In this document: positions 53,655 through 61,975 of the stretch, piece after piece | Position numbering within the stretch: the stretch's first letter is position 1 | Layout: each line of letters begins with the position of its first letter | Assembly (NCBI RefSeq): GCF_051020955.1 | Contig: NW_027476402.1 | Coordinates: 62,001-126,000 of the forward strand | Source: Megalopta genalis | Taxonomy: Eukaryota; Arthropoda; Insecta; Hymenoptera; Halictidae | DNA: 64,000 nt | Direction of reading: 5' to 3' | Notes under the pieces: generated by a model | Seen by the model: the letters and a program-made list of their open reading frames with translations, nothing else | What the model was told of the DNA's origin: nothing | The model's database searches: none | Position numbers and translations under genes: made by a program

Positions 53655-54926
53655 CTATGAATTACTAAATGTAACATTCCCGGGCTGGTCATCTTCTGTT
53701 GAAGGTCTGCTGCGTCCTTGGTTGTCGTCATCTGGTTGGATTGGCAATGGGACGAGTTTTTTTATGCTCCGATCGAACACATTCGTAGCAGTCTTTACTG
53801 TAACTGTGCGAATTATGCCGTCGGAGCCTGGATGGACCTTGATGACTCGCCCCAACGGCCATTGCGTGGACGGCACGTGATCTTCCCTGAGGAGAACTAT
53901 AGAGTTCTCAGTTATCTGGTGATCTCCCTTGAACCATTTACTACGACTGGTCAGCTCGTTCAAATATTCTCGATGCCAACGCTTCCAAAAATGCTGTTTT
54001 AGCTGTTGAATGCGTTGCCACCCGGATAGCCGATTGGATGGAACATCTGTTAACTCGTGTTCGCGTAAATTTGTGAGAGCATCACCGATAAGGAAATGAC
54101 CGGGGGTAAGAACAAGAAGATCGTTTGGATCGGATGAGATTGGAGTCAGAGGACGGGAATTGAGAATAGCTTCAATGTTGATAATTAAGGTATTCAAGTT
54201 TTCGAAGGTAAACAATTCAGCACCCATAACGCGTTTCAAATGTTTCTTAAACGATTTTACTGCTGCTTCCCAGAGGCCGCCGAAATGCGGAGCTTGAGGT
54301 GGAATGAAATGCCAATTAATTGAGCGATCTGCGAGGAACGAAGCTACGTTGTTGTAATGATTGTCGGAGCGCAACAATTCTCGAAGTTCTTTGAATTCGT
54401 TATTAGCTCCGATGAAATTGGAACCGTTGTCGGAGTATAGATTTTTGCAAAAACCTCGTCTTGCTATGAATCGTCCCAAAGCTGCAACAAAGGCTTCACT
54501 GGTCAAGTCGCCGACAAGCTCGAGGTGGACGGCCTTTACCGCGAGGCATACAAAAACGGCTACGTATACTTTTATGCGACGCTGATTCCTGTATGTTCGT
54601 TCTTTCACGAAAAAAGGCCCACGGTAGTCCACTCCTACATTTGTAAACGGACGAGATTCTGTGACTCTGGCCTTTGGTAAATCACCCATTACGTAATTGG
54701 CATGAGGTGGATTGTCTCGACAACAGCGGACGCAACTCCGTATAGATGCTGAGATTGCGGACCTTCTTCGATTTCCCAGAAACGTGCTAGCTCGCGTTGT
54801 AGTGCCGTTGTTGTATGGCATGTGACCTTCTGCCTTGGTTGTGCTGTTGGCACACTGCCTCCGATGACCCATCCAACATTGTCTTTTGGAGGAAAAGATC
54901 TGGGCCGTCTGGTTGAGAAAGATCAA
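53655..54926 (-). pseudogene. pol: BEL/Pao integrase with C-terminal domain (pol 3' part)
   Basis: Integrase inserts retroelement cDNA into chromosomes. From the first ATG (54926) the frame has 423 codons, but only residues from about 60 on look native; the first ~58 read out of frame through the pol remnant. Visible in order: SCVRC (C65, C68), the Cys half of the HHCC zinc site, its His half lost; GDLPKARV; catalytic core with D100 (GVDYRGP), D166 (YSDNGSNF) and E220 (GGLWEAA), with 53 residues between the last two; then a C-terminal DUF5641-like domain (TPGHFLIGDAL, residues 274-284; WKRWHREYL, 314-322; PLGRVIKV, 357-364). The core is uninterrupted and the catalytic triad intact. The stop TAG is at 53655-53657. 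Without reverse transcriptase and with half a zinc domain it should not function as a polyprotein. Confidence 0.92.
54750..54876 (-). pseudogene. pol: pol linker stub between protease and missing RT
   Basis: In the third minus frame, different from both the protease and integrase frames, about 42 codons read like the region that follows the protease in BEL/Pao polyproteins: GWVIGG near 54876 and LQRELARFWEIEE near 54765-54803. Homology stops at about 54750, where integrase begins. The RT, RNase H and first zinc-site half that should lie between have been deleted, on the order of 2 kb judged from typical family layout. The frame change at about 54875 fits loss of one base within the run at 54873-54882. 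Confidence 0.7.
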
Positions 54927-55410
54927 TTTGCCCTACGCATAATATCGATAGCGCTGTTCCAGCCCCCAGTAACATGTCGATTGGTGTTGGTCGATGGAAC
55001 GTTGAGTCGGCGAGCTCGATGTTGCGAGGGATTCTGAGCATTGTGCGGTCGACTGTCTGGTCTGGTACTAATGGAGCGATGTTTGGTACGATCAAAAATG
55101 TAAGGGTTCGATGATAATGGCTGACCTTAGATTGAATGTTTGCCCTAATGGTATGGTGAGATATGGTCGACAGAGCATTGAGAGCGCCCACAGAGATAGG
55201 GCATCGATCTTGCGGCAAACGGAGCCTCTTGGCTAGATCTTCTGTCATAAAATTGGTGGTAGAGCAAGTGTCAACTAAGGCACGGCATGGTATTATGTTC
55301 TGATCGACATCGGCGACATTAATCTGAGCTGTGATTAATAATTCGTTGGTGTCGGAATTTATTATGAAGGTGTGTGTCTGGATGGGTCTTGGAATTTTCT
55401 GCGATAGTAG
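54787..55410 (-). pseudogene. pol: BEL/Pao aspartic protease region
   Basis: Cleaves the Gag-Pol polyprotein in intact elements. In frame with the upstream gag fragment but separated from it by the TGA at 55411-55413. The putative active site reads ALVDTCSTTNF, Asp codon at 55270-55272. The usual retroviral-type motif is D-S/T-G; here the third position is Cys. Downstream, IDMLLGAG and LCVGQIDL (about 54930-54985) match the conserved C-terminal part of the domain, followed by LQKT at about 54883-54894. Past that point this frame no longer resembles the family and ends at TAG 54787-54789. The first Met in this frame (55248) is not a native start. Confidence 0.8.
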
Positions 55411-55872
55411 TCATATGGGCCTTGGTTTCTCGTCGGTTGCTGCCTTGTCTTGAAGTGATGTGGGGATGGGCGGATCGTGGGTTGAGCTTGGTGGAGTGAC
55501 AGTTCGTTCACGTGTTGAATGTTCTTGTCGGTGTAGGAGAGTGTGGTGTCGTTGTTGGCATATTCGGCAATGAAACTTCGATCGACACACACTGGACGTG
55601 TGTCCGTTACCCAGGCAGTTTTGACATAGTGCGGCCTCAGCAACGGCCTTCATTCGCTCATTGACGGACAATACATTAAACGCTTCGCAGTTCCCGATTC
55701 TGCGGCGCCCTTCACAGATTGAGCATTGGAATGTGTTTGTTGTGTCGTAAGTTAGAACGCGCGGAAATCCCCGGTTAGGTACTCGTGAGTTCTCTGATGA
55801 CAATGTTTGGCGTCCGGTCGAAACACGTATCCCGGGCGCGGATGCAACCCTGTCAAAAGCTGCAGGTGAGCA
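55411..55872 (-). pseudogene. gag: BEL/Pao gag C-terminal fragment with zinc knuckles
   Basis: The nucleocapsid part of Gag binds genomic RNA. A first Cys cluster (CSICEG, starting at 55725) is followed by a CX2CX4HX4C knuckle (CQNCLGNGHTSSVC, 55585-55626) and then CRICQQRHHTLLH, the arrangement seen before the protease in BEL/Pao elements. The fragment ends at an in-frame TGA (55411-55413). Upstream it is truncated at 55872, where it joins the 25-bp LTR remnant. The frame happens to stay open across that remnant and into the satellite to 56532, but those upstream codons are not gag. Confidence 0.85.
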
Positions 55873-55897
55873 ACGGGAGGTCCTACAGAACGGAACA
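55873..55897 (-). repeat. 5' LTR remnant (25 bp)
   Basis: Identical to 53480-53504, the start of the LTR in element orientation (TGTTCCGTTC...). The base just inside differs from the full LTR, marking the deletion endpoint. It is too short to date the insertion from LTR divergence. Confidence 0.88.
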
Positions 55898-55902
55898 ATC
55901 AG
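55898..55902 (+). other. target-site duplication, right
   Basis: ATCAG, matching 52764-52768. The satellite then resumes as ATACAGGCGATATAAGTG, a B monomer with two differences from ATACTTGCG. Confidence 0.9.
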
Positions 55903-56739
55903 ATACAGGCGATATAAGTGATATAGCTTCAAATGCAGAAGAAACAAACGAGTTAGCTTCAAATCTATGCGGTGTAGAAGGTTTAGCTTCAAATGCATAA
56001 GAAACCAATGATTCAGCTTCAGATACTTGCGATATAAGTGATATAGCTTGAAATGCAGACCAAACAAACGAGATAGCTTCAAATCCTTGGGATACACATA
56101 ATTTATCTTTAAATCCATGCGAAATAGAAGACTTAGCTTCAAATCCATGCGACACAAATGATTTAGCTTCAGATACTTGCGATATAAGTGATATAGCTTC
56201 AAATGCAGACGAATCAAACGAGTTAGTTTCAAATCCATGCGATGTAGAAGGTTTAGCTTCAAACCCAAGCGAAACACATGATTTAGCTTCAAATCAATGC
56301 GAAGTAGAAGGCTTGGCTTCAAATCCATGCGAAAGAAATGATTTAGATTCAAACACTTGGGGTATAAGTGATATAGCTTCAAATGCAGACGAATCAAACG
56401 AGTTAGTTTCAAATCCATGCGATGTAGAAGGTTTAGCTTCAAACCCAAGCGAAACACATGATTTAGCTTCAAATCAATACGATGTAGAAGGTTTAGCTTC
56501 AAATCCATACGAAACAAGTGATATAGCAGCAAACACTAGCCATATAAGTGATGTAGCTTCAAATTCAAATGAATCAAACGAGTTACCTTCAAAATCCATG
56601 TAATACACACGATTTAGCTTCAAATCAATGCGAAGTAGAAGGCTTTGCTTCAAATCCATGCGAAACAAATGATGTAGCTTCAGATACTTGAGATATAAGT
56701 GATATATCGTCAAATGCAGGCGAAACGAACGACTTTGCT
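55898..56739 (+). repeat. satellite next to the element, 180-bp HOR variant
   Basis: Contains divergent monomers (about 55990-56110), then a six-monomer 180-bp unit marked by ACTTGGGGTATAAG at about 56355. The same unit recurs near 56986, 57166, 60719 and 60899. No gene is visible. Confidence 0.8.
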
Positions 56740-59700
56740 TCAAATCCATGCAAACACATGATTAAGCTTCAAATCAATGCTATGTAGAAGGTTTAGCTTC
56801 AAATCCATGCGAAACAAATGATTTAGGTTCAGATACTTGCGATATGAGTGATATAGCTTCAAATGCAGGCGAAACGAACGAGTTAGCATCAAATCCTTGC
56901 GATACACATGACTTAGCTTCTAATCAATGCGAAGTAGAAGGCTTGGCTTCAAATCCATGCGAAAGAAATGATTTAGATTCAAACACTTGGGGTATAAGTG
57001 ATATAGCTTCAAATGCAGACGAATCAAACGAGTTAGCTTCAAATCCATGCGATGTAGAAGGTTTAGCTTCAAACCCAAGCGAAACACATGATTTAGCTTC
57101 AAATCAATGCGAAGTAGAAGGCTTGGCTTCAAATCCATGCGAAAGAAATGATTTAGATTCAAACACTTGGGGTATAAGTGATATAGCTTCAAATGCAGAC
57201 AAATCAAACGAGTTAGCTTCAAATCCATGCGATGTAGAAGGTTTAGCTTCAAACCCAAGCGAAACGCATGATTTAGCTTCAAATCAATACGATGTAGAAG
57301 GTTTAGCTTCAAATCCATGCGAAACAAGTGATATAGCAGCAAACACTAGCCATATAAGTGATATAGCTTCAAATTCAAATGAATCAAACGAGTTACCTTC
57401 AAAATCCATGTGATACACACGATTTAGCTTCAAATCAATGCGAAGTAGAAGGCTTTGCTTCAAATCCATGCGAAACAAATGACTTAGGTTCAGATACTTG
57501 TGATATAAGTGACATAGCTTCAAATGCAGACGAAACAAACGAGTTAGCTTCAAATCCATGCGATACACATGATTTAGCTCCAAATCAATGCGAAGTAGAA
57601 AGCTTAGCTTCAAATCCATACGGAACAAATGATTTATCTTCAGATACTTGCGATACAAGTGATATAGCTTCAAATGCAGACGAAACAAACTAGTTTGCTT
57701 CAAATCCATGCAAAACACATGATTAAGGTTCAAATACATAGGAAATGCAAGTTTTAGGTTCAAATTCATGCGAAAAACATGGTTTAGATTCAAAATCTTG
57801 CGAAACCAATGATTTAGCTTCAGATACTTGTGATATAAGTGACATAGCTTTAAATGCAGACGAAACAAACGAGTTAGCTTCAAATCCATGCGAAACACAT
57901 GATTTAGCTGCAAATCAATGCGATGTAAAAGGTTTAGCTTCAAATCCAAGCGAAACACATGATTTAGCATCAGATACTTGCGATATAACTGAAATAGCTT
58001 CAAATGCAGGGGAAACAAACGAGTTAGCATCAAATCCATGCAAAACACACGATTTAGCTTCAAATCAAATCGATGTAGAAGGTATAGCTTCAAATCCAAG
58101 CGAAACACATGATTCAGCTGCAAATCAATGCGATGGACAAGGTTTAGCATTGTATCCATGGGATACAAATTATTTAGCTTCAAATACTTGCGATATAAGT
58201 GATATAGATCCAAATGCAGACGAACCAAACGAGATAGATTTAAAATGCATGTGATACACATCATTTAAGGTTTAGCTTCAAATCCATGAGACGCAAATGA
58301 TTTAGCTTCAGATACTTGCGATATAAGTCATATTGATTCAAATGCAGACGAATCAAACGAGTTAGCTTCAAAATCCACGCGATACACATGATTAAGCTCC
58401 AAATCAATGCTATGTAGAAGGATTAGCAAAAAATCCATGCGACACGAATGATTTAGCATCTGATACTTGCGATATAAGTGATATAGTTTCAAATGCAGAC
58501 GAATCAAACGAGTTAGCATCAAAATCCATGCGAAACGCATGATTTAGCTGCAAATCAATGCGATGAAGAAAGTTTAGATGCAAATCCATGCGGTATACAT
58601 GATGTAGCATCCAATCAATGCGATGTAGAAGATTTAGCTTCAAATCCATGCGACACAAATGATTTGGCTTCAAATCCTTGCGATATAAAATATATATAGT
58701 TTCAAATGCAGACGAAACAAACGAGTTAGCTTCAAATCCATGCAAAACACATGATTAAGCTTCAAATCAATGCTATGTTGAAGGTTTAGCTTCAAATCCA
58801 TGCGAAACAAATGATTTAGGTTCAGATACTTGCGATAGAAGTGATATAGCATCAAATGCAGGCGAAACGACCGAGTTAGCTTCAAATCCAAACGAATCAC
58901 ATGATTTAGCTTGAAATCAATGCGATGTAGAAGGTTTTGCTTCAAATCTATGAGACACAAATGATTTAGATTCAGATACTTGCGATATAAGTGATACAGC
59001 TTCAAATGCAGACGAAACAAACGAGTTAGCTTCCAATCCAAGCGAATCACATGATTTAGCTTCAAATCAATGCGATGTAGAAAGTTCAGCTTCAAATCCA
59101 TGCGACACAAATGATTTAGCTTAAGATACTTGCGATATATGTGATACAGTTTCAAATGCAGGCGAAACAAACGAGTTAGCTTCAAATCCATGCGAAACAC
59201 ATGATTTAGCAACAAATCAATGCGAAATACATGATTTAGCGTCAAATCAATGCGGTGTAGAAGGTTAAACTTCAAATCTATACGAAACAAATGATTTAGC
59301 TTCAGATACTTGCGATATAAGTGATATAGCATCAAATGCAGGCGAAACGACCGAGTTAGCTTCAAATCCATGCGAACCACATGATTTAGCTGCAAATCAA
59401 TGCGATGTAGAGGGTTTAGCTTCAAATCCATGCGAAACAAATGATTTAGCTTTAAATCCATGCGAAGTAGAAGGCTTAGCTTCAAATCCATGCGAAACAA
59501 ATGATTTAGCATCAGATACTTGCGATATAACCGAAATAGCTTCAAATGCAGGGGAAACAAACGAGTTAGCATCAATTCCATGCAAAACACATGATTTAGC
59601 TTCAAATCAAAGCGATGTAGAAGGTACATCTACAAATCCAAACGAAACGCATGATTTAGCTTCAAATCAATGCGATGTAGAAGGTATAGATTCAAATCCA

Positions 59701-60472
59701 AGCGCAACACATGATTTAGCTTCAAATCAATGCGATGTAGAAGGTTTAGCCTCAAATCCATGCGAAACAAATGATTTACCTACAAACACTTGGGATATAA
59801 GTGATATAGCAGGAAATGCAGACGAATCAAACGGGGAAGCTTCAAAATCCATGCGATACATATCATTTAACTTCAAATCGATACGAAGTAGAAGGCTTAG
59901 CTTCAAATCCATGCGAAACAAATGATTTAGCATCAGATACTTGCGATATAACTGAAAAAGCTTCAAATGCAGGGGAAACAAACGAGTTAGCATCAATTCC
60001 ATGCGAAACACACGATTTAGCTGCAAATCAATGCGATGTAGAAGGTTTAGCTTCAAACCCAAACGAAACACATGATTTAGCTTCAAATCAATGCGATGTA
60101 GAAGGTATAGATTCAAATCCAAGCGCAACACATGATTTAGCTTCAAATCAATGCGATGTAGAAGGTTAAACATCAAATCTATACGAAACAAATGATTTAG
60201 CTTCAGATACTTGCGATATAACTGATATAGCTTTAAATGCAGGGGAAACAAACGAGTTAGCTTCAAATCCATGCGAAACGCATGATTTGGCTGCAAATCA
60301 ATGCGATGTAGAAGTTTTAGCTTCAAATCCATGCGAAACAAATGATTTAGTATCAGATACTTGCGACATAACCGAAATAGCTTCAAATGCAGGGGAAACA
60401 ATCGAGTTAGCATCAATTCCATGCAAAACACATGATTTAGCTTCAATTCAATGCGATGTAGAAGGTTTAGCT
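56740..60472 (+). repeat. 3733-bp satellite unit, copy 1
   Basis: Begins with a one-base-short D monomer (CCATGCAAACACATG), repeated at offset +3733 from about 60473. 57254-58024 also matches 38000-38770. The later part (about 58860-60470) mixes modules seen at 44.6 kb and 14-24 kb, including the TTTACCTACAAACACTTGG marker at about 59775. Confidence 0.82.
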
Positions 60473-61975
60473 TCAAATCCATGCAAACACATGATTAAGC
60501 TTCAAATCAATGCTATGTAGAAGGTTTAGCTTCAAATCCATGCGAAACAAATGATTTAGGTTCAGATACTTGCGATATGAGTGATATAGCTTCAAATGCA
60601 GGCGAAACGAACGAGTTAGCATCAAATCCTTGCGATACACATGACTTAGCTTCTAATCAATGCGAAGTAGAAGGCTTGGCTTCAAATCCATGCGAAAGAA
60701 ATGATTTAGATTCAAACACTTGGGGTATAAGTGATATAGCTTCAAATGCAGACGAATCAAACGAGTTAGCTTCAAATCCATGCGATGTAGAAGGTTTAGC
60801 TTCAAACCCAAGCGAAACACATGATTTAGCTTCAAATCAATGCGAAGTAGAAGACTTGGCTTCAATTCCATGCGAAAGAAATGATTTAGATTCAAACACT
60901 TGGGGTATAAGTGATATAGCTTCAAATGCAGACGAATCAAACGAGTTAGCTTCAAATCCATGCGATGTAGAAGGTTTAGCTTCAAACCCAAGCGAAACGC
61001 ATGATTTAGCTTCAAATCAATACGATGTAGAAGGTTTAGCTTCAAATCCATGCGAAACAAGTGATATAGCAGCAAACACTAGCCATATAAGTGATATAGC
61101 TTCAAATTCAAATGAATCAAACGAGTTACCTTCAAAATCCATGTGATACACACGATTTAGCTTCAAATCAATGCGAAGTAGAAGGCTTTGCTTCAAATCC
61201 ATGCGAAACAAATGACTTAGGTTCAGATACTTGTGATATAAGTGACAGCTTCAAATGCAGACGAAACAAACGAGTTAGCTTCAAATCCATGCGATACACA
61301 TGATTTAGCTCCAAATCAATGCGAAGTAGAAGGCTTAGCTTCAAATCCATACGGAACAAATGATTTATCTTCAGATACTTGCGATACAAGTGATATAGCT
61401 TCAAATGCAGACGAAACAAACTAGTTTGCTTCAAATCCATGCAAAACACATGATTAAGGTTCAAATACATAGGAAATGCAAGTTTTAGGTTCAAATTCAT
61501 GCGAAAAACATGGTTTAGATTCAAAATCATGCGAAACCAATGATTTAGCTTCAGATACTTGTGATATAAGTGACATAGCTTTAAATGCAGACGAAACAAA
61601 CGAGTTAGCTTCAAATCCATGCGAAACACATGATTTAGCTGCAAATCAATGCGATGTAAAAGGTTTAGCATTGTATCCATGGGATACAAATTATTTAGCT
61701 TCAAATACTTGCGATATAAGTGATATAGATCCAAATGCAGACGAACCAAACGAGATAGATTTAAAATGCATGTGATACACATCATTTAAGGTTTAGCTTC
61801 AAATCCATGAGACGCAAATGATTTAGCTTCAGATACTTGCGATATAAGTCATATTGATTCAAATGCAGACGAATCAAACGAGTTAGCTTCAAAATCCACG
61901 CGATACACATGATTAAGCTCCAAATCAATGCTATGTAGAAGGATTAGCAAAAAATCCATGCGACACGAATGATTT
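60473..61975 (+). repeat. 3733-bp satellite unit, copy 2 with 210-bp deletion
   Basis: Follows copy 1 at +3733 to about 61245, where two bases are lost (GTGACAGC for GTGACATAGC), then at +3731. From about 61660 the offset is +3521, since seven monomers (210 bp) are missing. Continues to about 61975. Confidence 0.82.

Larger units (their letters stand above)
52769..55897 (-). mobile_element. degenerate BEL/Pao LTR retrotransposon
   Basis: The only non-satellite DNA in the window, visibly richer in GC. The ends are TGTT...AACA with a perfect 5-bp target duplication. Read on the minus strand the order is: 25-bp 5' LTR remnant, gag zinc knuckles, aspartic protease, a short stub leading toward reverse transcriptase, integrase with C-terminal domain, polypurine tract, 736-bp 3' LTR. 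Missing: 711 bp of the 5' LTR, primer-binding site, most of gag, and all of reverse transcriptase and RNase H. A TGA stop (55411-55413), a probable one-base frameshift near 54875 and a deletion join near 54750 break the coding. Between the integrase stop and the purine tract (53518-53654) I see nothing identifiable. Intact canonical ends and target duplication suggest normal integration, with the 5' deletion happening later. Confidence 0.93.

Noticed and set aside
53718..55037. Plus-strand ORFs at 53718-54002, 54361-54585 and 54822-55037
   Set aside because: They are antisense to the clearly recognisable integrase and protease sequence.
52769..55897. Two separate insertions (an LTR and a pol fragment)
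   Set aside because: One target duplication encloses everything, the outer termini are complementary LTR ends, and the polypurine tract sits exactly at the inner LTR edge, so a single element is enough.
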